NCBI RefSeq assembly: GCF_014083945.1
Contig: NZ_CP046444.1
Coordinates: 186,001-250,000 of the forward strand
Source: Granulicella sp. 5B5
Lineage (GTDB): Bacteria > Acidobacteriota > Terriglobia > Terriglobales > Acidobacteriaceae
DNA: 64,000 nt
Direction: 5' to 3'
How positions within the stretch are numbered: position 1 is the stretch's first letter; each line of letters begins with the position of its first letter. Shown here in pieces: positions 43,290 to 52,708 of this stretch. The translations under genes were made by a program, and so were the position numbers. The notes below the pieces were generated by a model. It ran no database searches, was not told where the DNA came from, and worked only from the letters and a program-made list of their open reading frames with translations.

Positions 43290-44033
43290 TCAGAACGGCA
43301 GGGACGCGTTGAAGTTCTCAACAAAGGAATATTCCTCGGGGCCGGGGTTGGCGCGGAGCGCCGGTGCATTGCCCGCAAGAATCTCGAACGCATCGGTCCC
43401 CAACTGCTGCATCACCTGCTCCATAAATGCGCTCAGCGGCATGGCGGCCTCGGCTTCGCGGCTGTTCATCAGGTCGGTACGCACCCACGGCGGCGCAAGC
43501 TCGATCACTCGGACCGATGAGTCGCGCAGCTTATATCGCTGCGATAGCACATAGGAGTGCAGCGCTGCCTTTGTGGCGGAGTAGACCGATGTGACGGCCA
43601 TGGGCACAAAGCCCAGCACCGACGTGTTGTAGACGATCGTCGCTGAAGTTTGAGCCTTCAGGTGCTCGATCAGGGCCGATGTCACACGAATGGGGCCGAT
43701 GAGGTTGGTCATCACGGTGGAGAGCAGTTGAGCGTCATCCTGCACGCTTCCAGCCGAGTCCGGGAGCATAATCCCCGCGTTATTGATGACCACGTTGAGC
43801 TGCGGGTACTCCCGCGTCAGCTGCTGCGCCGCCGACTGAATGCTTTCGAGGCTCTGCACATCGAGCTCAATGGCCGCCATGCCCGGATTCGCTGCCAGGG
43901 TCTCGTCCAGCGCACTCCGACGCCGGCCGGAGATGATGACCTGATTGCCCCGCCGGTGGAACGCCTCGGCCAGAGCTTGCCCGATACCAGACCCGCCCCC
44001 TGTAATGAAAACCGTATTGCCTGTGAGCTTCAT
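43290..44033 (-). CDS. short-chain dehydrogenase/reductase (DltE-like)
   Basis: 247 residues. The NAD(P) motif is ITGGGSGIGQALAEAF, the NNAG motif is INNAGIM, and catalytic Ser, Tyr and Lys are in NTSVLGFVP and VYSATKAALHSYV. The C-terminus (NPGPEEYSFVENFNASLPF) resembles DltE-type SDRs. First gene of a three-gene operon with DUF1330 and the ene-reductase, which suggests detoxification or reduction of an unsaturated carbonyl compound. Confidence 0.9.
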   Translation of the reverse strand: MKLTGNTVFITGGGSGIGQALAEAFHRRGNQVIISGRRRSALDETLAANPGMAAIELDVQSLESIQSAAQQLTREYPQLNVVINNAGIMLPDSAGSVQDDAQLLSTVMTNLIGPIRVTSALIEHLKAQTSATIVYNTSVLGFVPMAVTSVYSATKAALHSYVLSQRYKLRDSSVRVIELAPPWVRTDLMNSREAEAAMPLSAFMEQVMQQLGTDAFEILAGNAPALRANPGPEEYSFVENFNASLPF

Positions 44034-44466
44034 GTGCGAGCTGTCGTCCTTTCACATCGTGGATTGGTTGTGGTTTGAGGTGGTCCTGGATTGGACCAAC
44101 GATCTTGGAGCCGGATGGCCTTTCATCTCTTCCCTCAATTGGAGTCACGCATAAGCCCGCCAACCCAGGGATGGATTGCGCCTGTGCGATACCATCGTCG
44201 ACATCATCTAACCCCGTTACCAAGGCAGGGCCAGTGATTTGCCCTGAAGAAACTATCTGCTTCACGGCTGTGAAACTCGAGCCCCTGAAAGCAGGGTTTT
44301 AACCCAGTGCACAGGTGGGCTGCATGGATAACACCATCAGGGGGCTGCGGAAGTATGGAATCACGGCTCGCTGATGCAGCCTCAGCGACTGAGGGGGCAT
44401 GCAGCCCAAACCGGTTGCGATGGTTTAGCTTTAGCCTCATAAGTCTCCCGCTACACTAGCCACAGC
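44034..44466. other. non-coding stretch with degenerate palindromes
   Basis: No gene found. It contains degenerate GGGTTT-type hairpins around 44288-44312 and a GC-rich palindromic patch near 44335-44405 that resembles decayed copies of the two-hairpin repeat. It presumably holds the divergent promoters of the SDR operon and the WecG-type gene. Confidence 0.5.
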
Positions 44467-45252
44467 ATGAACGACGACCACCGCATCATTCTCGGCCTGC
44501 ACTTCTTCCTCGGCACCGCCTCGGAAGCCGTCGCCCGCGCCGAACCCGGCGGCCTCGTCCTCTTCCCCGCCGCGCCCGCGCTCAAGGACATCACAACCAA
44601 CCCCACCTACCGCGACGCGCTCCTCTCCGCCGACCTCCTCCTTCCCGACTCGGCCTTCATGGTCCTGCTCTGGAACCGCCTTCAGCACGACCACATCGCC
44701 CGCCTCTCCGGCCTCACCTACCTCCGCGAGTTGCTCATGCTCCCCAGCTTCCGCCAGCCCGGCAACACCCTCTGGGTGCTGCCGAGCGAACCCTCCATCG
44801 CTCTCACCACCGCCTGGCTGCGCCAGCAGGGAATTGAAGTCCCCGCCACGCACCTTTACTCAGCACCCATGTACCGTATTGACCCTGCCCGGCCCATCGA
44901 CCCCGCACTCCTCACCCTCATCGAGCGCCTCCACCCGCAGCACGTCATCCTCGGCGTTGGCGGCGGCATACAGGAACCCCTCGGTGCCGACCTCAAGCGC
45001 CGCCTCTCGTATCTCCCTGCCATCCACTGCGTCGGTGCCGCCATCGGCTTCCTCTCCGGCGAACAGGCTCCTATCCCTGTCTGGGCCGACCGCCTCTACC
45101 TCGGCTGGCTCCTCCGCACCCTGCACTCCCCCCGCCGCTTCGCCCGCCGCTACTGGGAGGCTCGCAAGCTCTTCACCCTCATCCGCCGCTACCGCTCCCA
45201 GCTTCCACCACTTTTCTCCCCTGATAAGCAAAACAAAGTCGACGCCTCATGA
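44467..45252 (+). CDS. WecG/TagA/CpsF-family glycosyltransferase
   Basis: 261 residues with the family marks LPDSAFMVLLW (substrate-binding Asp), VILGVGGGIQEPLGADLKRR, and VGAAIGFLSGEQAPIPVWADRLYLGWLLRTLHSPRRFARRY split over the last third. Members transfer ManNAc(A) or similar to undecaprenyl-linked sugars in surface-polysaccharide synthesis. No other polysaccharide genes lie beside it, so its product is unknown. A G-type repeat follows closely. Confidence 0.88.
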   Translation: MNDDHRIILGLHFFLGTASEAVARAEPGGLVLFPAAPALKDITTNPTYRDALLSADLLLPDSAFMVLLWNRLQHDHIARLSGLTYLRELLMLPSFRQPGNTLWVLPSEPSIALTTAWLRQQGIEVPATHLYSAPMYRIDPARPIDPALLTLIERLHPQHVILGVGGGIQEPLGADLKRRLSYLPAIHCVGAAIGFLSGEQAPIPVWADRLYLGWLLRTLHSPRRFARRYWEARKLFTLIRRYRSQLPPLFSPDKQNKVDAS

Positions 45253-45266
45253 TGGGGTTCCACCCC

Positions 45267-45311
45267 TAACTCCAATCCGCTGCGGATCTTGACCCCAAAA
45301 ACGGGGGAGGG
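45267..45311 (+). repeat. ATCCGCTGCGGAT-type dispersed repeat, copy G2
   Basis: TAACTCCAATCCGCTGCGG, then ATCTTGACCCCAAAAACGGG and GGAGG. It differs from copy G1 by a couple of bases over 45. Fifteen bases past the WecG-type gene stop. Confidence 0.72.
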
Positions 45312-45498
45312 CTTCCGCCTCAAAAACACCCTTCGCCGCTTCCATCGCAGTAGTTCACAACCATGAGCCTCGCCCGTAACTCTTCGCCGCCGCCAACATC
45401 GCTGTGCTGCTCTACTCCTAGACCTCAGCCCCACAGCGCCATCTCTCCAGCTCGGCTCTTGTTGCTCGTCATATCCGGCCTTCGTACGGAGCATCCCT

Positions 45499-45527
45499 TT
45501 GACCACCTCCTCCATGTTTGTTATAAA
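45499..45527 (+). promoter_or_regulatory. sigma-70 promoter of tRNA-Asn
   Basis: TTGACC (45499-45504) and TATAAA (45522-45527) are separated by exactly 17 bases, a near-consensus promoter, and lie 65 bases upstream of the mature tRNA start. Confidence 0.7.
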
Positions 45528-45591
45528 AGTAGAGGAGCAAGACAAGCGCAGCCTCCCGGCAGCCGGTCTCGTGACCAGCGTTTTCACGCGA

Positions 45592-45666
<75 letters not shown>

Positions 45667-45810
45667 TCATCAATTTCTCGACAAAGACCACGACGGCATG
45701 TATATTCCTGCGGTATAAGCATCTGCTTCTCGAGTAATGGCAGATAGTTTGTTGTTCGACCTTCGACTTCTTGCACGTCTTTTTCCCATAAAAACAGTCG
45801 GCGCTAGGCC

Positions 45811-46619
45811 TTCGTCAATGGAACTCTGGCCATCACATCGGCCAACTCGCAGACCACTCTGACATCTAGCGCACCAACTGTGCAATATGGAACACCAATT
45901 ACACTGACGGCTACTGTAGCGCCCGGGGGAGCAACCGGCACAGTGGACTTCAGCAATGGCGCCGCAGTACTCGGGATGGCGACAGTCACCAGCGGGACGG
46001 CGACGCCTACGCCACAGCAGTTGCTGGTACGCCCGTTTACCAAACCACGGCAACAGCAGACTCACCGCCGGGCACATATCCGATTTCAATTGCCGGCGGG
46101 CTGAGTTCTGCCAGCTACAGGCTTGCTTACGTCAACGGAACTCTAACCGTGACGCCGGCAGTGACTGATTTCTCGATAGCGGCTACGCCCGTCTCGCAAA
46201 TCGCTCCTCCGGGAGCAACGATAAACTACACCGTGCAACTTGTGCCGCTCAGTCCATCCTTCGATCATCCCATTGGGTTGACAGTTACAGGGCTGCCCAC
46301 GAACGCAACCTACAGCTTCGCGTCCTCAACCGCGACACCGGGCTCGCAGGCGGCTGCGAAAACGCTGACCATCAGCGTTCCGCAAACCCAGGCAAAGCTT
46401 TTGCCGCTGAACAAGATGCCGTCTGTTGGTGCTGCCTCTGACAGTATGGCGTCGCCGGCATCTGACGTCGCTGCTGGTGGCGGTTCTTATGGTCATAGCC
46501 GCCATAGGTATTACACCGGAGGCTACTTCTCACAGGCCGAACAGACCTACACCGTCACCATCACAGGAACCAGCGGCATCCTGGTCCACAGCACAACCGT
46601 AACTTTGACGGTGGAATAA
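45811..46619 (+). pseudogene. remnant of an Ig-like (Big_3/MBG-type) repeat adhesin or surface protein
   Basis: Two frames must be joined. From 45811, frame 1 encodes FVNGTLAITSANSQTTL and an Ig-like repeat (VQYGTPITLTATVAPGGATG). From about 46005 the coding moves to another frame with an MBG-type stretch (ATAVAGTPVYQTTATADSPP, then SYRLAYVNGTLTVTPA) continuing to a stop at 46617. No start codon or signal peptide remains. It is most likely the frameshifted, 5'-truncated tail of a large cell-surface repeat protein. The position directly after tRNA-Asn fits an insertion-and-decay region. Confidence 0.7.
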
Positions 46620-46623
46620 GGAG

Positions 46624-47217
46624 ATACCGGCGAGCAAACTAGCTCGAATCGCCTTCTGTGTTCTGCTGTCTCCCATGGTTGCCATGGCCCAGCAAACACC
46701 GAAGAACTCTATAGAAGCCGATGTGTTGTTCTCCGCACTACACGCCAATGCGCCCGTCGGCGGCTGCGGGTGTTTCTGGATGGCCGGCGGCATAGGAGAA
46801 GTCGCCATTCCGATATGGCGGAACTTCTCCTTTGTCGGCGAAGGCAGCGGTCAGCATGTGGATCATATCCCGGGCACCGACGTTGGCCTGGGCTTGATCA
46901 ATGGATTGGGAGGTCTACGCCTCCGTGTTCCAACCCGCACGCTATTTCAGCCCTATGCGCAGGCCCTGTTCGGCGGGGTTCACGGCTTCGACAGCTACTT
47001 TCCTGCTCCAGCTGGGAAACTACCCACGTCCTACGACACTTCATTTGCCATGGCTATCGGGGGTGGTGTCGACATAGCTGTGTCGAGACACATATGGATA
47101 CGCGCCGTTCATGTGGACTATCACCACTCCGAGCTTCGCAACCTGGACGGTGATCGTCAAAACCAGTTCAGAATTGCAGGTGGAATTATCTTTCGCGGGG
47201 CAGGAAGCCATTTCTGA
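46624..47217 (+). pseudogene. outer-membrane beta-barrel-like protein with a lost start codon
   Basis: The frame encodes a signal peptide (KLARIAFCVLLSPMVAMAQ) and a 160-residue barrel-like domain with alternating strands (FSFVGEGSG, LFQPYAQALFGGVHG, SFAMAIGGGVDIAVS, FRIAGGIIFRG). No ATG, GTG or TTG precedes the signal peptide; only ATA at 46624, right after TAAGGAG, lies where a start would be. The ATG at 46675 would cut the signal peptide in half. It is therefore probably not expressed as an exported protein, or uses a rare start. Its family (small opacity-type porins) is tentative. Confidence 0.55.
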
Positions 47218-47470
47218 TCTCGCAAAGGCTGTACTCTGCGCCCTCGCAATCGATCTTCAACAGGGCGCACTCCAAAATCGCAAGCTCTTCAAACACGGAA
47301 TCTAGAGTCTTGGATGGAATGTCCGTAATCCTCCCTTCGTGCATCTCCGTCGAAAACTCGTCGCCCCGCCCAGTTCTCAAGATCGGTACACAGTGTCACG
47401 GGAGCACCATGGGCCGAGATGGCGGCTTCTTTCAGCTTTGCATAGTTCTGCATCAGGTCTTGATTGGAGT
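47186..47470 (-). pseudogene. FkbM-family methyltransferase fragment
   Basis: The only conserved part is IPSKTLDSVFEELAI followed by LLKIDCEGAEYSLCEI, the typical FkbM SAM-binding tail. It is truncated before the expected C-terminus, its upstream frame ends at a stop codon near 47396, and a related peptide (QNYAKLKEAAISAHGAPVTL) continues in another frame. A decayed accessory gene squeezed between the barrel-like pseudogene and ackA. Confidence 0.6.
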
Positions 47471-47500
47471 AGCAGAAGTTTTCGAGTCACAGCGTCTACA

Positions 47501-48628
47501 TCAAGCCAGCACACGGCGGCTGATCCGCGCCATCTGTATCTCTTCCTGCGCCGGGATCACCCTCACCTTCGCCCCATCGACCCTCAGCCCCATAAACTCC
47601 AGCCCCTCGCAAACCTCGCGTCGTACCGCCTCACCATGCTCTCCAATCCCGCCGGAAAACACCAGCAGGTCGATCCCACCCAGCAGTGCCGCATAGGCCC
47701 CAACCATCTTCCGCACCGCCGTCACAAACACCGTCACCGCCAGAGCCGCCCCAGCCTCACCCGCATCACTCCGCTCCTGCAATCGCTTCATATCGCTCTC
47801 GCCACCCGACAGAGCCACCAATCCGCTGCGATGGTTCAGCATCTCCTCCAGCGCATCCGCACCCATCTGCTCCGTCCGCATCAGGAACAGCACCACACCC
47901 GGGTCGAGATCACCACTCCGCGTCGCCATCGGAATCCCGCCCGTTGGAGTCAGCCCCATCGTCGTATCCACGGAAACGCCACCCCGCATCGCACACAGGC
48001 TTGCCCCATTCCCCAGGTGCGCCACCACCATCCGCTCCGGCATCTGCCCCGCCAGCTGATGCACGATCGACTCATACGACAGCCCATGAAACCCATACCG
48101 CCGCACACCCCGCCGATATAACTCGCCCGGCAGCGCAAACCGCTTCGCACTCTCCGGCATCGTGTTGTGGAACGCCGTGTCGAAACACGCCACCTGCGGC
48201 AGTGCAGGGAACTGCTTCTCCGCCTCCGCAATCAGCTTCAACGCCTGCGGAATATGCAATGGCGCAAAGTGCTCCGCCGCGCGCAGCTTCTCCAGCACCT
48301 GCGGCGTAATCAACTGGTGCTCCGTCAGCTCCGGCCCACCGTGCACCACGCGATGCGTTACCGCAGAAGGCTTCACCCCACGTTCCGCGGCCGCCGCAAC
48401 AAACGCCCCCAGCGCCTCCTCCTGAGTCGCATGAGACTTCTCCTCATGCAGCAACTCGTGTCCCTCCGCATCCACCACCCGCAAGCTGCCGTCCGCACGT
48501 CCGATGCCGTCGGCACTGCACCGCAGCACCTCCCGCTCGTCCGCGCCATCGCGCACAAAGAACCCCGCCTTCAGCGACGAAGACCCGCTATTGATCGCCA
48601 GCACGACCTCATCGTCACGCAGGGACAT
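47501..48628 (-). CDS. ackA: acetate kinase
   Basis: 375 residues from the ATG at 48628, two bases after the xfp stop and with GGAG 6 bases upstream. ASKHA-fold motifs: LAINSGSSSLKAGFF, VVHGGPEL, FDTAFHNTMPE, RYGFHGLSYESIVHQ, HLGNGASLCAMRGG, and FSGGIGEHGEAVR. It converts acetyl phosphate and ADP to acetate and ATP. Slightly shorter than the usual 396-408 residues. Clearly in operon with phosphoketolase. Confidence 0.95.
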   Translation of the reverse strand: MSLRDDEVVLAINSGSSSLKAGFFVRDGADEREVLRCSADGIGRADGSLRVVDAEGHELLHEEKSHATQEEALGAFVAAAAERGVKPSAVTHRVVHGGPELTEHQLITPQVLEKLRAAEHFAPLHIPQALKLIAEAEKQFPALPQVACFDTAFHNTMPESAKRFALPGELYRRGVRRYGFHGLSYESIVHQLAGQMPERMVVAHLGNGASLCAMRGGVSVDTTMGLTPTGGIPMATRSGDLDPGVVLFLMRTEQMGADALEEMLNHRSGLVALSGGESDMKRLQERSDAGEAGAALAVTVFVTAVRKMVGAYAALLGGIDLLVFSGGIGEHGEAVRREVCEGLEFMGLRVDGAKVRVIPAQEEIQMARISRRVLA

Positions 48629-48630
48629 CG

Positions 48631-51015
48631 TTACTCCGGCCAAACCCAGTTGCTGATCTCGTCCTTATCAATGCCCTCCGCATACGCATAGCGCAGGCTC
48701 TCCACGATCTCGTTCTTCATCTGCTCCTTCACGTGCGCACCCTTCGCCTGCAGCTTCGGCACGCGGTCAATCACATCGATGCAAAGATTGAAGCGGTCGA
48801 TCTGGTTCAGGATCGCCAGCTCGAACGGTGTATTGATGCTGCCTTTCTCCTTGTACCCACGCACATGGATGTTGTCATGGTTCTTCCGCCGATAACTCAA
48901 CTTATGCACCAGCGACGCATAGCTGTGAAAGTTGAAGATCACCGGCTTGTCCACCGTAAACAGGCTGTCGAAGTCCCGGTCCGAAAGCCCATGCGGATGC
49001 TCGCTCTCCGGCATCAGCCGGAACAGGTCCACCACGTTCACAAACCGCATCTTCAGGTCAGGGAAGTGCTTCTTCAAAATCGACACCGCTGCCAGGCTCT
49101 CCATCGTCGGGATATCACCCGCGCATGCCAGCACCACATCCGGCTCTTCGCCGTTATCGGTGCTCGCCCAGTCCCACATCCCAATGCCCTTCGTGCAATG
49201 TTCAATCGCCGACTGCATATCAAGATACGTCAGGTGCGGCTGTTTATCCGCCACAATCACATTCACATAGTCCTTGCTGCGCAGGCAGTGGTCCGCAACG
49301 CTCAGCAGGCAGTTCGCATCCGGCGGCAGATAGATCCGCACCACGCCCGGGCTCTTGTTCGTCACCACATCCAGAAACCCCGGGTCCTGGTGCGTAAATC
49401 CGTTATGGTCCTGCCGCCACACCAGCGAAGTAATCAGCAAATTTAACGAAGGAATCGGCGCCCGCCAAGCCAGCTCGTTCTTCGCCTTCTCCAGCCACTT
49501 CGCATGCTGGTTGAACATCGAGTCGATCACATGCACAAACGCCTCATAGGTCGAGAACAGCCCATGCCGCCCCGTCAGCACATACCCTTCGAACCACCCT
49601 TCGAGCGTATGCTCACTCAGCATCTCCATCACGCGACCATCCTGCGTAATCTCCGTGCCATCAGCGTCTTCCGGTTTGATCTCCGCCATCCACGTCTTCT
49701 CGGACGCCTCATAGATCGCTGTCAGCTTGTTCGACGCCGTCTCATCCGGCCCAAACACCCTGAAGTTCGTCATGTTCTGCCGCATCACATCACGCAGAAA
49801 CACTCCCAGCGTCGCTGTCGGGCTTACATACTCCTTCGCCGGCGACTTCACCTCAACCGCATACGCCGCAAAATCCGGCATCTCCAGCGGAACACTCAGC
49901 TCCCCGCCATTCGTATGCGGGTTCGCGCTGATGCGCCGATCGCCCTCCGGAGCCAACGCCTGCAACTCCGGCACAAATCGCCCCTTCGCATCGAACAGCG
50001 TCTCCGGCTCATAGCTCCGCAGCCACGCCTCCAGCTGCTGCAGGTGCGCAGGGTTCGCAATCGGGTCAAGGATCGGCACCTGGTGCGCGCGCCAGAACCC
50101 CTCCACGCGATGCCCATCCACCATCTTCGGCCCCGTCCATCCCTTCGGAGTGCGCATCACAATCATCGGCCACAGCGGCCGCTCCGTCACGCCGTTCTCC
50201 CGCGCATCATACTGTATCCGCTTGATCTCCTCGATGCACTTCTCCAGCACCGCCGCCATCTTGTGGTGCATCGACTCCGGCTCATCACCCTCCACAAAAT
50301 ACGGCGCATATCCATACCCGCGAAACAACGACGTCAGCTCCTCATTCGAGATCCGCGCCAGGATCGTCGGGTTCGCAATCTTGTAGCCGTTCAAATGCAG
50401 CACCGGCAGCACCGCCCCATCGCGCACCGGGTTCAAAAACTTGTTCGAGTGCCACGCCGTCGCCGCCGGCCCTGTCTCCGCCTCGCCATCACCCACCGCC
50501 ACCACAACAATCAGGTCGGGATTATCGAACGCCGCGCCATACCCATGCGTCAGCGAGTACCCCAGCTCACCGCCCTCATGGATCGACCCCGGCGTCTCCG
50601 GTGTGCAATGGCTGCCAATCCCTCCCGGAAACGAAAACTGCCGCAGGAACTTTCGCAGCCCCGCCTCATCGCGGCTCTTGTCCGGATACACCTCCGAGTA
50701 CCGTCCCTCCAGGTAGCAGTTCGCCAGCGTCGCCGGCGCGCCATGTCCCGGCCCGGCAACATACATCACATTCAGGTCCAGCTTCTTGATCAGCCGGTTC
50801 AGATGCACCCACAGAAACGACTGCCCAGGGTCCGACCCCCAGTGCCCCAGCAACCGCCGCTTGATGTGCTCCGCCTTCAACGGCTCCCGCAGCAGCGGAT
50901 TCTCCCGCAGATAGATCATCCCTGCGGCAAGATAGTTGCAGGCGCTCCAGTAGCGGTTCATCAACTGCAGCTCTTCAGCGGACAACGTAGGCACAATCTC
51001 GGCAGCAGCAGTCAT
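48631..51015 (-). CDS. xfp: D-xylulose 5-phosphate/D-fructose 6-phosphate phosphoketolase
   Basis: 794 residues from the ATG at 51015, preceded by GGAGAAC; the frame is open upstream but the family begins here. Thiamine-diphosphate site: [20 protein letters not shown]; other landmarks are [56 protein letters not shown] and [12 protein letters not shown]. It cleaves xylulose 5-phosphate (or fructose 6-phosphate) with phosphate to acetyl phosphate and glyceraldehyde 3-phosphate (or erythrose 4-phosphate). With ackA it forms an ATP-yielding carbon shunt. Confidence 0.96.
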   Translation of the reverse strand: MTAAAEIVPTLSAEELQLMNRYWSACNYLAAGMIYLRENPLLREPLKAEHIKRRLLGHWGSDPGQSFLWVHLNRLIKKLDLNVMYVAGPGHGAPATLANCYLEGRYSEVYPDKSRDEAGLRKFLRQFSFPGGIGSHCTPETPGSIHEGGELGYSLTHGYGAAFDNPDLIVVVAVGDGEAETGPAATAWHSNKFLNPVRDGAVLPVLHLNGYKIANPTILARISNEELTSLFRGYGYAPYFVEGDEPESMHHKMAAVLEKCIEEIKRIQYDARENGVTERPLWPMIVMRTPKGWTGPKMVDGHRVEGFWRAHQVPILDPIANPAHLQQLEAWLRSYEPETLFDAKGRFVPELQALAPEGDRRISANPHTNGGELSVPLEMPDFAAYAVEVKSPAKEYVSPTATLGVFLRDVMRQNMTNFRVFGPDETASNKLTAIYEASEKTWMAEIKPEDADGTEITQDGRVMEMLSEHTLEGWFEGYVLTGRHGLFSTYEAFVHVIDSMFNQHAKWLEKAKNELAWRAPIPSLNLLITSLVWRQDHNGFTHQDPGFLDVVTNKSPGVVRIYLPPDANCLLSVADHCLRSKDYVNVIVADKQPHLTYLDMQSAIEHCTKGIGMWDWASTDNGEEPDVVLACAGDIPTMESLAAVSILKKHFPDLKMRFVNVVDLFRLMPESEHPHGLSDRDFDSLFTVDKPVIFNFHSYASLVHKLSYRRKNHDNIHVRGYKEKGSINTPFELAILNQIDRFNLCIDVIDRVPKLQAKGAHVKEQMKNEIVESLRYAYAEGIDKDEISNWVWPE

Positions 51016-51292
51016 AAGTTCTCCATGGGTACATAGATGCAGGTTCATCGTTCGACGCGCACCATCAATCGGTAAGCATCCCAAACCCACTGTCTCTCAA
51101 TATCGCAAAGCGACCGTGAATCCTTTGTGACGATCATCACAAGGCCGGGAAGTAACCCCAAAAAGCGCCAGAACCGAACACCCGGCCTCGGCGCTCCGGT
51201 GAGGATGCGGCCTGTCCCGAAACGCGGAACCCCTCCCAACGGCACACGATGCCCCCATACTAAGATGGGTGCCGACCTCGGGAGTCCCTGTC

Positions 51293-52606
51293 ATGCTTCG
51301 TTCTCTGCTCGCATCGTTCTTCGCCCTGGCCGCAACATCACTCAGCGCACAGACCGCGCCGCCCACGCCCGTCGCGAAAACACCTGCCGCCGTCGTGGCC
51401 GGAATCCCCGTCAACTACGACGAGGCCAAAGTCGGCACCTACACGCTCCCCGATGCGCTCCGTCTCGCCGACGGCAAGCCCGTCACCACAGCAAAAATGT
51501 GGTTCGCCAAACGCCGTCCCGAGATCGTCAAGCTCTTCGAAACACAGCAGTACGGCATCGCCCCCGGCCGCCCGTCAGCCGAGCGCTTCGAGATCACCGA
51601 CAAAGGCACGCCCGCACTCAACGGCACCGCCATTCGCAAGCAGATCACCATCCATCTCACCGCCGACGCCGACGGCCCCGCCATCCATCTGCTCGAATAC
51701 ATCCCCGCATCCGCAAAGAAGCCCGTCCCGCTTCTCCTCTGCATCAGCTTCGGCGCCGTACAGTTCGCCGTCGATGACCCCGGCATCACACCGCAAAAAA
51801 CCTGGGACCCCAAGACCAACACGAAGATCGTACCCAAGGCCTCGCTCTTCGGCCGCCTCAACATCCCCGACGTCCTCGCCGCGGGCTTCGGCGTCGCCAC
51901 CTTCTACTACGGCGACGTCGCCCCCGACTATCCCGCCGGCTTCAACAACAGCATCCAGGCGCACTACCTCAAACCCGGCCAGACCAAGCCCGCACCCGAC
52001 GAGTGGGGGACCATCTCCGCCTGGGCCTGGGGCATGAGCCGCGTCGAAGACTACCTCGAAACCGACCCCGCGGTCGACGCCCACCGCGTCGCCATCCACG
52101 GCGTCTCACGCCTCGGCAAGACCGTCATGTGGGCCGGCGCGCACGACCAGCGCTTCGCCCTCGTCATCGCCAGCTGCTCCGGCGAAGGCGGCGCAGCCCT
52201 CAGCCATCGCGACTACGGCGAGACCATCGCCCACCTCGAAGCCCCCACGCGCTACCCTTATCAATTCGCGGGCAACTGGGCCAAGTACGGAGGTTTCCCC
52301 GACACCGCCCCCTTCGACGCCAACATGCTCGTCGCCCTCATCGCGCCGCGCCCCTTGCTGCTGCAGACCGGCAACACCGACTTCTGGTCCGACCCCAAAG
52401 GCGAGTTCCTCGCCGAAGTCGCCGCCGCCCCCGTCTACAAGCTCCTCGGCAAAGATCCACTCGACACCACCACCTGGCCCGCTGCCAAAACCCCCATCCT
52501 CCACGACCTCGGCTACTACATGCACGACGGCGGCCACGGCATGGTCCCCAGCGACTGGCAAATCTACATCGACTTCCTAAAACAACACCTCCATCCCGAA
52601 AAATAA
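51293..52606 (+). CDS. secreted CE15-family (glucuronoyl esterase-like) enzyme
   Basis: 437 residues with a signal peptide (LASFFALAATSLSAQ). An alpha/beta-hydrolase: the nucleophile is Ser272 in GVSRLGKTVMWAGA, the GxSRxGK form typical of CE15, followed by SCSGEGGAALSHR with its Glu. The catalytic His is in MHDGGHGMVPSDW near the end. CE15 enzymes split ester links between glucuronic acid of xylan and lignin. It is convergent with the GH28 gene, forming a likely plant-cell-wall pair. Confidence 0.9.
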   Translation: MLRSLLASFFALAATSLSAQTAPPTPVAKTPAAVVAGIPVNYDEAKVGTYTLPDALRLADGKPVTTAKMWFAKRRPEIVKLFETQQYGIAPGRPSAERFEITDKGTPALNGTAIRKQITIHLTADADGPAIHLLEYIPASAKKPVPLLLCISFGAVQFAVDDPGITPQKTWDPKTNTKIVPKASLFGRLNIPDVLAAGFGVATFYYGDVAPDYPAGFNNSIQAHYLKPGQTKPAPDEWGTISAWAWGMSRVEDYLETDPAVDAHRVAIHGVSRLGKTVMWAGAHDQRFALVIASCSGEGGAALSHRDYGETIAHLEAPTRYPYQFAGNWAKYGGFPDTAPFDANMLVALIAPRPLLLQTGNTDFWSDPKGEFLAEVAAAPVYKLLGKDPLDTTTWPAAKTPILHDLGYYMHDGGHGMVPSDWQIYIDFLKQHLHPEK

Positions 52607-52611
52607 CGTCC

Positions 52612-52691
52612 AGCTTTTCGGAGGGAGCAGTGGCCTTCAGGCCACTGAATACCGCTCTCACGCGAAAGGGGCTTTAGCCCCGGAGGGCTTC
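52612..52691 (+). repeat. two-hairpin dispersed repeat, copy E6
   Basis: Hairpin A is CAGTGGCCT/AGGCCACTG around 52629-52648; hairpin B is GGGGCTTTAGCCCC (52669-52682) followed by GGAGGG. It fills the 102-base gap between the convergent CE15 and GH28 genes. Confidence 0.72.
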
Positions 52692-52708
52692 TTCACCACC
52701 AGCAAATC

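Larger units (their letters stand above)
45253..45591. other. intergenic stretch before tRNA-Asn
   Basis: Contains the G2 repeat (45267-45311) and the tRNA promoter (45499-45527). Short open frames have no ribosome-binding site or similarity. No gene called. Confidence 0.55.

Noticed and set aside
49504-51036. 510-codon open frame on the plus strand
   Set aside because: Antisense to phosphoketolase, composition artefact of GC-rich third positions.
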